Below the pieces are notes generated by a model. It was given only the letters and a program-made list of their open reading frames with translations. It made no database searches and was not told where the DNA came from. From positions 1 to 32,209 of the forward strand of contig CALKHV010000176.1 in NCBI GenBank assembly GCA_937988865.1: a stretch of 32,209 nucleotides of DNA, read 5' to 3'. This DNA comes from an uncultured Propionibacteriaceae bacterium. GTDB lineage: Bacteria; Actinomycetota; Actinomycetes; Propionibacteriales; Propionibacteriaceae. A program made the position numbers and the translations under genes. Below are positions 17,964 to 25,665 of this stretch, piece by piece (the stretch's first letter is position 1; each line of letters starts with the position of its first letter).

Positions 17964-17977
17964 GTCGGTTCTCCGGA

Positions 17978-19237
17978 TCAGAGGTGGTCGGCTGGGAGGG
18001 ATGCGCGGAGCGCGATGTCACTGCGACAGAACCCGGACGCGAAGTCGATCGCGTCGATGTGCCGGTAGGCCCGGTCGCGGGCCTGGGCGAGGTCGTCCCC
18101 GCGTCCGACGACGGCGAGGACGCGTCCACCGTCGGCGACGAGACCACCGTCGACGACGGCCGTGCCGGCCTGGATCACGTGGACGTCGTCCGTATCGGGG
18201 GGCAGCACGATCGCGCCGCCCTTCTCGGGCGTCCCGGGGTAGCCGGCGGCGGCCATGACGACCGCGACAGACGCGCCGTCAGCCCAGGTGAGGGGGCCGA
18301 ACTGGTCCAGGCGTCCGGTCGCCGCGGCGAGGAGCAGGGCGCCGAGTGGCGTCTCGAGCAGCGGCAGAAGCGCCTGCGTCTCGGGATCGCCGAAGCGGGC
18401 ATTGAACTCCACGACGCGCGTGCCGCGGGACGTGAGGGCCAAGCCGCAATACAGGAGGCCCACGAAGGGTGTGCCCCGCGCCGCCATGACGTCGAGGGTG
18501 GGGCGGATCACGGTGGCGAGCACCTCGTCCACGAGTCCTGCAGGCGCCCACGGCAGCGGCGTGTACGCCCCCATCCCTCCGGTGTTGGGGCCTTCGTCAT
18601 CATCACCGACCCGCTTGAAGTCCTGCGCGGGTTGCAGCGCCAGGGCTGTCACCCCGTCGCTGATGGCGAACAGGCTGACCTCGGGCCCGTCGAGGAAGTC
18701 CTCGATGATGACCTGTTCGCAGGACGCGGCATGGGTCAGTGCCTCGCTCCGGTCGGAGGTCACCACCACACCCTTGCCAGCCGCCAACCCGTCGTCCTTG
18801 ACGACATACGGGGGGCCGAACTCGTCGAGCGCCGCCGCAGCCTGTTCGGGTGTCGTGCAGACGCGCGCCTCTGCCGTGGGGACGCCGGCCGCCGCCATGA
18901 CCTCCTTCGCGAACGCCTTGCTGCCCTCGAGTCGCGCGGCTTCGCGTGACGGCCCGAAGCAGGCGATCCCCGCCTCGCGAACGGCGTCCGCGACGCCGGC
19001 GACCAGCGGCGCTTCGGGGCCCACGACCACGAGATCAGCGCCCAGCGCGGCGGCCAGTGCAGCGACGGCCGCGCCGTCCATGGGGTCGACGGCGTGATTC
19101 GTGGCCACCCCTGCAGTGCCCGGGTTGCCGGGGGCCACGTGCACCGCTGCCACGGACGGGTCGCGGCTGATGGCCAGGGCGAGGGCGTGTTCGCGTCCGC
19201 CGTTGCCGACGACGAGGACAGTGAGGGGCTCGGTCAC
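17978..19237 (-). CDS. purD: Phosphoribosylamine-glycine ligase (GAR synthetase)
   Basis: A 419-residue ATP-grasp ligase that joins glycine to phosphoribosylamine, the second step of purine synthesis. It opens with VLVVGNGGREHALA (8-20), continues VVVGPEAPLVAG, YVVKDDGLAAGKGVVV in the ATP-grasp A-subdomain, GGMGAYTP, and VEFNARFGDPETQALLPLL with the metal-binding acidic and asparagine residues. Length is normal. The start is GTG 19237. No ribosome site is visible, and TAGGCT ends six bases upstream, so a leaderless mRNA is likely. That -10 box overlaps the stop codon of the preceding MaoC gene, nine bases away on the same strand, so read-through from the fatty-acid operon is also possible. 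purB follows directly. Confidence 0.97.
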   Translation of the reverse strand: MTEPLTVLVVGNGGREHALALAISRDPSVAAVHVAPGNPGTAGVATNHAVDPMDGAAVAALAAALGADLVVVGPEAPLVAGVADAVREAGIACFGPSREAARLEGSKAFAKEVMAAAGVPTAEARVCTTPEQAAAALDEFGPPYVVKDDGLAAGKGVVVTSDRSEALTHAASCEQVIIEDFLDGPEVSLFAISDGVTALALQPAQDFKRVGDDDEGPNTGGMGAYTPLPWAPAGLVDEVLATVIRPTLDVMAARGTPFVGLLYCGLALTSRGTRVVEFNARFGDPETQALLPLLETPLGALLLAAATGRLDQFGPLTWADGASVAVVMAAAGYPGTPEKGGAIVLPPDTDDVHVIQAGTAVVDGGLVADGGRVLAVVGRGDDLAQARDRAYRHIDAIDFASGFCRSDIALRASLPADHL

Positions 19238-19243
19238 CCGGCC

Positions 19244-19249
19244 AGCCTA
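19244..19249 (-). promoter_or_regulatory. -10 element of purD, overlapping upstream stop codon
   Basis: TAGGCT on the minus strand, six bases before GTG 19237. Its first three bases are the TAG stop of the MaoC hydratase gene. Confidence 0.5.
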
Positions 19250-20113
19250 TCGGCCGGCGTCCCGGCCCAGCCGACCGATCAGGTACGGCTTCGAGGCGTC
19301 CGGATTGGTCACGACGAAGCCGGTGCCGCCGTCCGACTCGGACGCCCCGAACCTCGCCGAGCCCGGCAGTGACAGGGGCTTCGTGAACTGCACCTCGGCC
19401 CGGAAACTGTCCGGAAGCCGTCCCTCGAGCGCAGCCAGAGCGCGGGCGTGCGTCCACATGCCGTGGATGATGGTCCGTTTCTGGCCAAAAGCTCGGGCGG
19501 TCAACGGGGACAGGTGAATGGGGTTGATGTCGCCTGACACGCGCGCGTACTGGCGTCCGAGGTCGGCGGGCAGCTGCCAGAGCTGACTCGGCTCGACGTG
19601 TGGGGCGTCCAGGCGCAGCCCCTGGACGGGCTCCCCCGGCATCGACGTGCCCGGCGCGAGATACACCGACGTGCCCTCCCAGACCAGCTCTCCGTCGACG
19701 AGTGCGCGTCCGACCAGGTCGACGGTGGCGCCTCGTGTGTGTGGACGCAGATTCATCGCCCCGGCCTCGAGAGTGAGGGGTTCGCGTCCCCCCACCCCAC
19801 GGTGGAGCGTCATGTCATTGCTCAGGTGGACCATGCCGGGGAGGGCGAAGGGGAAATCGCTGCGGCTCATGATCCACGCCTGCAGGGGGAAGGTCAGGAC
19901 GTGCAGCCAGGTTGCCGGGAGGGCGTCGCGCAGGGTGAAGCCGCAGACCCGGGCGTAGGCTGCGAGCCGCTCGGGCTCGCTGCGGTACCCGTGCACGAGG
20001 ACGGTGCGGTCGAGGACCGCATGGTCGGCATCCGGTCGGCGGAGCGACGGGGCCGCGGCCCGCGCGAGCAGTGCTGGCACGCCGGGCAGGGCATCCAGGG
20101 TGACCCGCGCCAT
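19247..20113 (-). CDS. MaoC-like (R)-specific enoyl/3-hydroxyacyl thioester hydratase
   Basis: A 288-residue double hot-dog protein. The hydratase motif is YARVSGDINPIHLSPLTARAFG with Asp195 and His200 as the catalytic pair, followed by IIHGMWTHARAL. The N-terminal half is a degenerate hot-dog. The organisation matches mycobacterial HtdX-type dehydratases (Rv0241c group), which interconvert 3-hydroxyacyl and enoyl thioesters. ATG 20113 shares its A with the TGA of the upstream FabG-like gene (TGATG), a translationally coupled arrangement. It is the last gene of the thiolase-FabG-MaoC operon. The gene supplies the dehydration/hydration step between the reductase and the acyl-CoA oxidase-like enzyme encoded divergently. 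Confidence 0.88.
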   Translation of the reverse strand: MARVTLDALPGVPALLARAAAPSLRRPDADHAVLDRTVLVHGYRSEPERLAAYARVCGFTLRDALPATWLHVLTFPLQAWIMSRSDFPFALPGMVHLSNDMTLHRGVGGREPLTLEAGAMNLRPHTRGATVDLVGRALVDGELVWEGTSVYLAPGTSMPGEPVQGLRLDAPHVEPSQLWQLPADLGRQYARVSGDINPIHLSPLTARAFGQKRTIIHGMWTHARALAALEGRLPDSFRAEVQFTKPLSLPGSARFGASESDGGTGFVVTNPDASKPYLIGRLGRDAGR

Positions 20114-21516
20114 CACGCACCCACGAGGTTCTGGCCGCAGACCCGCACGACCTGTCCGTTGACACCGCCGTTCGCCGGGTCGCACAGCCAGGCGATGGTC
20201 TCTGCCACGTCGACCGGCTGTCCCCCTTGGGACAACGAGTTCGTGCGTCGGAAGACCTCGCGCTGGGCAAACGGGATCGCCGCCGTCATCTCGGTCTCGA
20301 TGAAGCCCGGCGCGACGGCGTTGACCGTGATCGGACGCCCGACCAGTTCCTCCTTCATGGCCCACACCAGACCCATGACCCCGGCCTTGGACGCTGAGTA
20401 ATTTGCCTGACCCTTGTTGCCCGCAATCCCGGACGTGGACGCGATGCCGACGATCCGGGAGTTGTCCGCAAGGCCGCCCGGCAAGCCCGGGTCGAGGAGC
20501 ACCTCGTTGATCCGCAGCTCGGCAGCCAGGTTCACGTCGAGGACAGCCGCCCAGCGCGCCTCGTCGAGGTTGGCGAGGAGCTTGTCGCGGGTGATGCCGG
20601 CGTTGTGGACCATGGCCCAGATCGGGGTGTCGGCACCGTGCCTGGTGACGACGTGGCCGGCGATCCTGGCGCCCGCTTCCGGTCGCGTGATGTCGAGTTG
20701 GAGGGCACTGCCGCCGATCTCGTTGGCGACCCTCGCGAGCGCGTCCCCGGACGCCGGCACGTCGACGGCGACCACCGTCGCGCCGTCGCGGGCGAACGTC
20801 CGCGCGATGGCCGCGCCGATGCCGCGGGCTGCGCCGGTCACGACGACGACGCGTCCGGTGAAGGGGTGCTCGCGATCGGGTGTCCCACCCACGGGGTCGC
20901 CCGGTTTGCGGGGAGCCACGGTGATCGTCTGGCCGTCGACGAAGGCCGAGCGTCCTTGCAGGAGGAACCACAGGGACGCCGCCAGGTCGTCCGCGGAGGT
21001 CCCGGCTTCGAGCCGGAGCAGGTTCGAGGTCGATCCGCCGCGAAGTTCCCTGCCGACCGTCCGGTTGATGCCGTCGAGCGCCTGGGCGACTGCCCTGGCT
21101 TCCAGACCTTCGACGGCGGACGCAGCCATCCCCACGATGATGATGCGTCCCGATCTCTCGAGGCCCTTCATCGCCGGACGCAGCAGTGCCCGGACGCCCT
21201 CGAGGTGGGTGATCTCGCGGACGCCGGTCGCGTCGATCACGAGCGCACCGAGACTGTCCTGGTAGGCCGGGGGCAGGTCGCGCCCCTTGTCGTCCCGCGT
21301 CCGGTTCTCGGGGACGTCCGGGATCGGGTCGATCACCCGCACGTCCAGCAAGGCGAGCGCCTGCCGCACCACGCCTCCGTCCGCCAGCTCGCCGAGCGCC
21401 ACGGGACCGGACGGCAGCACCCGACCCCGCCGCAGCACGGGCGGGTCAGCGAGGCCGGTCCGGCGGGCGAGCCCGCGTCCGACAGGGGTGCGATAGATCG
21501 TCTCGAGCGCCCCCAT
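20113..21516 (-). CDS. fabG: FabG4-like long 3-ketoacyl reductase (SDR family)
   Basis: A 467-residue short-chain dehydrogenase with two Rossmann-like halves. The N-terminal half (about 1-205) lacks an obvious cofactor motif; the C-terminal half is catalytic: TGAARGIG at 227-234, NAG at 305-307, serine around 360-362, and YSASK at 373-377. This size and layout match high-molecular-weight FabG (mycobacterial FabG4, Rv0242c), which reduces 3-ketoacyl-CoA with NADH, in contrast to the 245-residue housekeeping FabG. ATG 21516 shares one base with the thiolase stop (TGATG). The frame is open for 71 more codons upstream, but that part is a shadow of the thiolase gene. It is in an operon with a thiolase and a MaoC hydratase. 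Confidence 0.9.
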   Translation of the reverse strand: MGALETIYRTPVGRGLARRTGLADPPVLRRGRVLPSGPVALGELADGGVVRQALALLDVRVIDPIPDVPENRTRDDKGRDLPPAYQDSLGALVIDATGVREITHLEGVRALLRPAMKGLERSGRIIIVGMAASAVEGLEARAVAQALDGINRTVGRELRGGSTSNLLRLEAGTSADDLAASLWFLLQGRSAFVDGQTITVAPRKPGDPVGGTPDREHPFTGRVVVVTGAARGIGAAIARTFARDGATVVAVDVPASGDALARVANEIGGSALQLDITRPEAGARIAGHVVTRHGADTPIWAMVHNAGITRDKLLANLDEARWAAVLDVNLAAELRINEVLLDPGLPGGLADNSRIVGIASTSGIAGNKGQANYSASKAGVMGLVWAMKEELVGRPITVNAVAPGFIETEMTAAIPFAQREVFRRTNSLSQGGQPVDVAETIAWLCDPANGGVNGQVVRVCGQNLVGA

Positions 21517-22772
21517 CACATCGCCTCCAGGATCGCCGTGACGCCCTGGCCACCGGCGGCGCAGATCGAGATCAGGCCCTTCGATCCCGGGCCCCGGTCG
21601 TGCAGCAGCTTGGCGAGCGTGGCCACGATGCGCCCCCCGGTCGCGGCGAACGGGTGGCCGGCCGCCAACGATGAGCCGTTGACGTTGAGCCTCGTACGAT
21701 CCACCACCCCGAGACCGGCCTGCTCCCACGCCGCGAGGTTCGCCAGCACGGTGGACGCGAACGCCTCGTGCACCTCGACGAGGTCGAAGTCCGCGAGGGT
21801 CAACCCCTGGCGTGCGAGCAGCCGCGGGAGGGCATGGGTCGGGGCGAGGAGCAGGTCCTCGGCCCCGGTGACGTAGTCGGACGCACCGACCTCGGCGTCC
21901 ACGAGTCGGGCGAGGACAGGCCAGTTGCGCGCGCGGGCCTCGCCCTCCTCCGCGAGCAGCACGAGGGCCGCCCCGTCGGTCAGGGGAGTCGAGTTCCCGG
22001 CTGTCATGGTGGCGTCGTCGCCACGTCCGAAGACGGTCCTGAGGGCTGCGAGCTTCTCGGCCGTCGTGTCGGGACGCAGCGGCGTGTCGCGGGTCACCCC
22101 GAGGTACGGGGTGACGAGGTCGTCGAAGAAGCCCTCCGACCAGGCGCGCGCCAGGTTGGTGTGGCTCGCGGCGGCCAACTCGTCCTGGGCCTCACGCGTG
22201 ATGCCCCACTTCCTGGTGGTGATGGCCTGCGACTCGCCCATCGACAACCCGGTTCGCGCCTCGACCACGGCGGGCGGGACGGGGGCCAGGTCACGTGGAC
22301 GAATGGACGCGAGAGCCTTGACGCGGTCCAGGGGCCGCTTCGCCCGATTCGCCCTGAGAAGTGCCCGCCGCAGCCCTTCGGTCACGACGATCGGCGCATC
22401 GGACGCCGAGTCGACCCCACCCGCGACCCCGGTCGTGATCTGTCCGAGGGCGATCTTGTTCGCGACATAGATGACGGCCTCGAGCCCGGTGCCACAGGCC
22501 TGCTGCAGGTCGACGGCGGGCGTGTGGGGCGACAGGGCCGAACCCAGGACGGCCTCACGCGTGAGGTTGAAGTCGCGCGTGTGCTTGAGCACGGCTCCGC
22601 CGGCCACTTCGCCGAGCTGCTGCCCGGCCAGGCCGAAGCGGGCCACGAGGCCGTCGAGGGCGGCGGTGAGCATGTCCTGATTGGACGCCGGGGCGTACGG
22701 CCCGCCGACTTTGGCGAAGGGGATGCGGTTACCGCCCACGATCACGGCGGTGCGGACGGTGGCTGCTGCCAT
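21516..22772 (-). CDS. Acetyl-CoA acyltransferase (thiolase, FadA2/FadI-like)
   Basis: A 418-residue thiolase that either cleaves 3-ketoacyl-CoA or condenses two acyl-CoAs. The nucleophile is Cys93 in QQACGTGLEA; the second-half motifs are VHEAFAS, NVNGSSLAAGHPFAATGG (His373) and CAAGGQG (Cys404). HEAFA in place of NEAFA is usual in the FadI and trifunctional-enzyme beta-subunit branch. ATG 22772 has AGGAG upstream. It is the first gene of a three-gene leftward operon with the FabG4-like and MaoC genes, the same set as mycobacterial fadA2, fabG4 and htdX. The divergent promoter region carries probable TetR operators. Confidence 0.93.
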   Translation of the reverse strand: MAAATVRTAVIVGGNRIPFAKVGGPYAPASNQDMLTAALDGLVARFGLAGQQLGEVAGGAVLKHTRDFNLTREAVLGSALSPHTPAVDLQQACGTGLEAVIYVANKIALGQITTGVAGGVDSASDAPIVVTEGLRRALLRANRAKRPLDRVKALASIRPRDLAPVPPAVVEARTGLSMGESQAITTRKWGITREAQDELAAASHTNLARAWSEGFFDDLVTPYLGVTRDTPLRPDTTAEKLAALRTVFGRGDDATMTAGNSTPLTDGAALVLLAEEGEARARNWPVLARLVDAEVGASDYVTGAEDLLLAPTHALPRLLARQGLTLADFDLVEVHEAFASTVLANLAAWEQAGLGVVDRTRLNVNGSSLAAGHPFAATGGRIVATLAKLLHDRGPGSKGLISICAAGGQGVTAILEAM

Positions 22773-22811
22773 GAGTGCTCCTGTGGGTGGCGGATGTGAC
22801 TGGGAGTCAGA

Positions 22812-22817
22812 ATATTA
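22812..22817 (-). promoter_or_regulatory. Candidate -10 element of thiolase operon
   Basis: TAATAT on the minus strand, about 40 bases before ATG 22772, in an AT-rich island. The repeated operator-like sequence lies immediately upstream, in the -35 region. No convincing -35 box is seen. Confidence 0.4.
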
Positions 22818-22819
22818 GA

Positions 22820-22848
22820 TACCGGGGGTAGCCAGTACCGACAGTAGC
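22820..22848. promoter_or_regulatory. Probable TetR operators: two TACCG-N3-GTAGC direct repeats
   Basis: TACCGGGGGTAGC (22820-22832) and TACCGACAGTAGC (22836-22848) are identical in ten of 13 positions and spaced 16 bp centre to centre. Each also has TAC/GTA dyad symmetry. They lie between the divergent -10 boxes, so a regulator bound here would control both the thiolase operon and the tetR-oxidase operon. Confidence 0.6.
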
Positions 22849-22851
22849 AGG

Positions 22852-22857
22852 TACATT
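22852..22857 (+). promoter_or_regulatory. -10 element of tetR gene, leaderless start
   Basis: TACATT on the plus strand, six bases before ATG 22864, with no Shine-Dalgarno. A poor -35 (TAGCCA, 22829-22834) would lie 17 bp upstream within the operator repeats. Confidence 0.5.
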
Positions 22858-22863
22858 TGCGGC

Positions 22864-23496
22864 ATGGAAGATCACATCGACGGACGCACCCTCCGGTGGG
22901 AGAACCACCGCATCGAGAAGCGGCGTGAGCTCGTCGAGGCGACCCTGCGCGCGATCCGGACGCACGGCGCCGGTGTCGGGCTGGACGAGATCGCCGCGAC
23001 CGCGGGGACGTCCAAGACGGTGATCTATCGCCACTTCGGCGACCGGACGGGGCTCTTCGTGGCGGTCGTCGAATCCGTCCACGACTACATCCTGTCCAAC
23101 CTCCACGTCCCGCTGAGCCTGCACGAGCACAGCGACCCTGCGTCCCTGGTCGCCGACCTCACGGACGCCTACCTCGCCGTCGTCGAGCGCGACCCCGAGA
23201 TCTACCGCTTCGTCGTCTCCCGTCCTCTCGCAGACGTTCCCGTCGACGATCCGGTCGGATCGTTCACCACCCGGATCGGCGACCTGGTCGCCGGGTCGAT
23301 GCGCGTCCACCTGGAACGGACCGGCGGCGATCCCGAGGCCGCCCTGACGTGGGGCCACGGCGTCGTCGGTTTCGTCTGGGCCGTCGCCGACAAATGGCTC
23401 GCCACCGACCTGCGACGTCCGCGTGCCGACATCGTCCGCTACGTCAGCGACCTCTTCTCACCCGCCTTCGCCACCGAGCCCAGGAGCATTCCATGA
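22864..23496 (+). CDS. TetR/AcrR family transcriptional regulator
   Basis: A 210-residue dimeric repressor. The N-terminal DNA-binding domain is clear: KRRELVEATLRAIRTHGAGVGLDEIAATAGTSKTVIYRHFGDRTGLFVAVV, with the helix-turn-helix at about residues 39-58. The remaining 140 residues form the helical ligand-binding and dimerisation domain, including a WGHGVVGFVWAVADKWL segment. The position between a fatty-acid operon and an acyl-CoA oxidase-like gene suggests that the ligand is an acyl-CoA or fatty acid; this is inference. Two operator-like repeats lie directly upstream, so autoregulation is likely. Its TGA overlaps the next ATG (ATGA, 23493-23496). Confidence 0.93.
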   Translation: MEDHIDGRTLRWENHRIEKRRELVEATLRAIRTHGAGVGLDEIAATAGTSKTVIYRHFGDRTGLFVAVVESVHDYILSNLHVPLSLHEHSDPASLVADLTDAYLAVVERDPEIYRFVVSRPLADVPVDDPVGSFTTRIGDLVAGSMRVHLERTGGDPEAALTWGHGVVGFVWAVADKWLATDLRRPRADIVRYVSDLFSPAFATEPRSIP

Positions 23497-25472
23497 CCCT
23501 CACCGCGAACCCCGAGACCCGCCACACCCACACCGACGCACCTTCCGCTGAGCTCGCGCGTGCGACGGGCACCGCCCTCCGCGACGCCCTCGACGGCCCG
23601 TTCCACGACGTGAAGCAGCGCTGGCGTGACGAGATCGTGGCGTCCGACATCGTGCGGGACCCGGCGATGGGCATGGACGAGGCGCGCGAGTGGACCATGG
23701 ACGCCCTCGTCTCGCTGGCTCGGCGGAAGTTCGCCGTCGCCGGTTTCCCGGCCGAGTACGGCGGACGCGGCAACCACGCCGAATCCGTCGCCCACTTCGA
23801 GATGCTCGCCCTGGGCGACCTCAGCCTGACGATCAAGTCGGGCGTCCAGCACGGCCTGTTCGGTGGCGCGATCACCAACCTGGGCACCGAGTGGCACCAC
23901 GCCACCTACCTGCCGGGCGTGATCGACTGCACCCTTCCCGGCTGCTTCGCGATGACGGAACTCGGCCACGGCTCCGACGTCAGTTCCATCGAGACGACGA
24001 TCACGTGGGTCCCCGGGACGGGCGAGTTCGAGGTGCACTCCCCCAGACCGACGGCGTCCAAGGCCTACATCGGCAACGCAGCCCTCCATGGACGCCTGGC
24101 CGCCGTCTTCGGGCAGTTGTGGGTGGACGGTGCGTGTCAGGGCGTCCACACGATCCTGGTGCCGATCCGGGACGAGGCCGGCGTTCCACTCCCGGGCGTC
24201 ACCATCGTTGACCAGGGACACAAGGGCGGACTCCTGGGAATCGACAACGGGACGCTGGGATTTGACCACGTCCGGGTGGCGCGCCAGATGTTGCTCGACC
24301 GCTTCGGCGGCGTCGGGGCGGACGGCGTCTACACCTCGTCGATCGAGAACCCGAATGCCCGCTTCTTCACCATGCTGGGCACCCTCGTGCGTGGACGCAT
24401 CTGCGTCGGCGGAGCAGCGGGGTCCGCGACGCGACGGGCACTGTCGATCGCGACCCGCTACGCCCTGCAGCGCACGCAGTTCCGGGCCCCCGGACTGGGC
24501 GAGGAGATCACCCTGCTCGACTACCGCCTCCACCAGCGCAAGCTCATCCCGAACCTGGCCAGGGCCTACGCGTTCGGGTTCGCGCAGAACGAGATCTCGC
24601 TGAAGCTCCAGAGGGTGCTGGACGCCAACGCCCGCGGTGAGCGCGACGACCGTGCGTCCCGGGAGCTCGAGACCCGGGCGGCCGGACTCAAGGCCGCCCA
24701 GACGAGGTGGGCGAACGACACCGTGCAGCTGTGCCGCGAGGCGTGCGGCGGAGCCGGCTACCTGACGGCCAACCAGATCACGCTCACCCGATCCGACGTT
24801 GACGTCTTCGCCACCTTCGAGGGCGACAACACGGTACTGCTGCAGCTGGTCGCCAAGGCCCTGCTGCTCGACTACAAACGCACCTGGGGCGACATGGACC
24901 TGCGCGGCACCGCCCAGGCCACCGCGCGCCTGCTGGGCGACGAGTTCATGGAGCGCACGGCCGCCCGGAACGTCATCGACCGACTCGTGGCGACGGCTCA
25001 GCGCGTCCCCGAGTCGCAGGTGACCCTGCAGCGCGCCTGGCACGTCGACCTGTTCGAGGAACGGGAGCGCCACAGCGTCGAGGGCCTGGCCAGGCGAATG
25101 CGCGCCGCGGGGAAGTTGCCCAACCACGACACGTTCGAGGCGATCAACGCGACTGGAGAGCACATGGTCTTCGCGGCAAGGGCACACACGGAGCGCATCA
25201 TTCTCGAGGCGTTCATCGCCGGGATCGCGAACACCCGTGATGCAGCAGCTGCGGCGATGCTCGAGAAGTTGTGCACGCTGTTCGCCCTGTCGAGCATAGA
25301 GAAGGATGCTGCCTGGTATCTGGAGCATCATCGCCTGTCACCTGCTCGAGCCAAGGCCGTGTCGGCCTCGATCGACAAGCTCTGCGCCGAGCTCCGTCCG
25401 GACGCACCCGCGATCGTTGAAGGACTCGGCATCCCGGAAGAATGGCTGGAGGCCCCGCTGATCTCCGTGTGA
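23493..25472 (+). CDS. Acyl-CoA oxidase/dehydrogenase family flavoenzyme
   Basis: A 659-residue FAD enzyme that makes the alpha,beta double bond of acyl-CoA. Its size and motifs follow the acyl-CoA oxidase branch rather than 380-residue dehydrogenases: FAMTELGHGSDV (153-163), HSPRPTASKAYIGNAA (182-197), LPGVTIVDQGHKGGLLGIDNGTLGFDHVRV, RTQF, and REACGGAGYLTANQ, where Glu416 is the expected catalytic base. The C-terminal 150 residues form the second helical domain of that family. Oxidases pass electrons to oxygen and give hydrogen peroxide, but many bacterial members use electron-transfer flavoprotein; sequence alone does not decide. ATG 23493 is preceded by AGGAG and overlaps the tetR stop. 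It probably works with the divergent thiolase, reductase and hydratase. Confidence 0.9.
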   Translation: MTLTANPETRHTHTDAPSAELARATGTALRDALDGPFHDVKQRWRDEIVASDIVRDPAMGMDEAREWTMDALVSLARRKFAVAGFPAEYGGRGNHAESVAHFEMLALGDLSLTIKSGVQHGLFGGAITNLGTEWHHATYLPGVIDCTLPGCFAMTELGHGSDVSSIETTITWVPGTGEFEVHSPRPTASKAYIGNAALHGRLAAVFGQLWVDGACQGVHTILVPIRDEAGVPLPGVTIVDQGHKGGLLGIDNGTLGFDHVRVARQMLLDRFGGVGADGVYTSSIENPNARFFTMLGTLVRGRICVGGAAGSATRRALSIATRYALQRTQFRAPGLGEEITLLDYRLHQRKLIPNLARAYAFGFAQNEISLKLQRVLDANARGERDDRASRELETRAAGLKAAQTRWANDTVQLCREACGGAGYLTANQITLTRSDVDVFATFEGDNTVLLQLVAKALLLDYKRTWGDMDLRGTAQATARLLGDEFMERTAARNVIDRLVATAQRVPESQVTLQRAWHVDLFEERERHSVEGLARRMRAAGKLPNHDTFEAINATGEHMVFAARAHTERIILEAFIAGIANTRDAAAAAMLEKLCTLFALSSIEKDAAWYLEHHRLSPARAKAVSASIDKLCAELRPDAPAIVEGLGIPEEWLEAPLISV

Positions 25473-25516
25473 CCCCCACTGGTGGATTGTCGTGACGTCC
25501 GGACGAAACAAGAACT

Positions 25517-25569
25517 CCCCCGTTCTGAACGCACACGATCATCAGCCATACTTGGTCGTGTGACGGGGG
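25517..25569. terminator. Nested inverted repeats after the acyl-CoA oxidase gene
   Basis: Outer arms CCCCCGT (25517-25523) and ACGGGGG (25563-25569), inner arms CACACGA (25532-25538) and TCGTGTG (25556-25562), loop of 17 bases. The right arms are contiguous while the left arms are separated by eight bases, giving one bulged hairpin. It is probably a terminator of the upstream operon or a leader element of the glycan operon; there is no clear T tract. Confidence 0.5.
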
Positions 25570-25665
25570 TCGATCTGCTGTGCGCCGGGTGCTGTGCACC
25601 CGGGACGCGCAACCATCCCCGCGTGGCGGTCAGGATCACGGCCAGCAGCGCCGCCAGCTTCTGAC

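Noticed and set aside
22816..22863. GTACC...GGTAC inverted repeat as the main TetR operator
   Set aside because: The arms are only five bases; the 13-base direct repeats beside it match better and have internal dyad symmetry, so they were preferred.
23439..25331. 630-aa frame antisense to the acyl-CoA oxidase gene
   Set aside because: No motif, shadow composition, and the sense gene is unambiguous.
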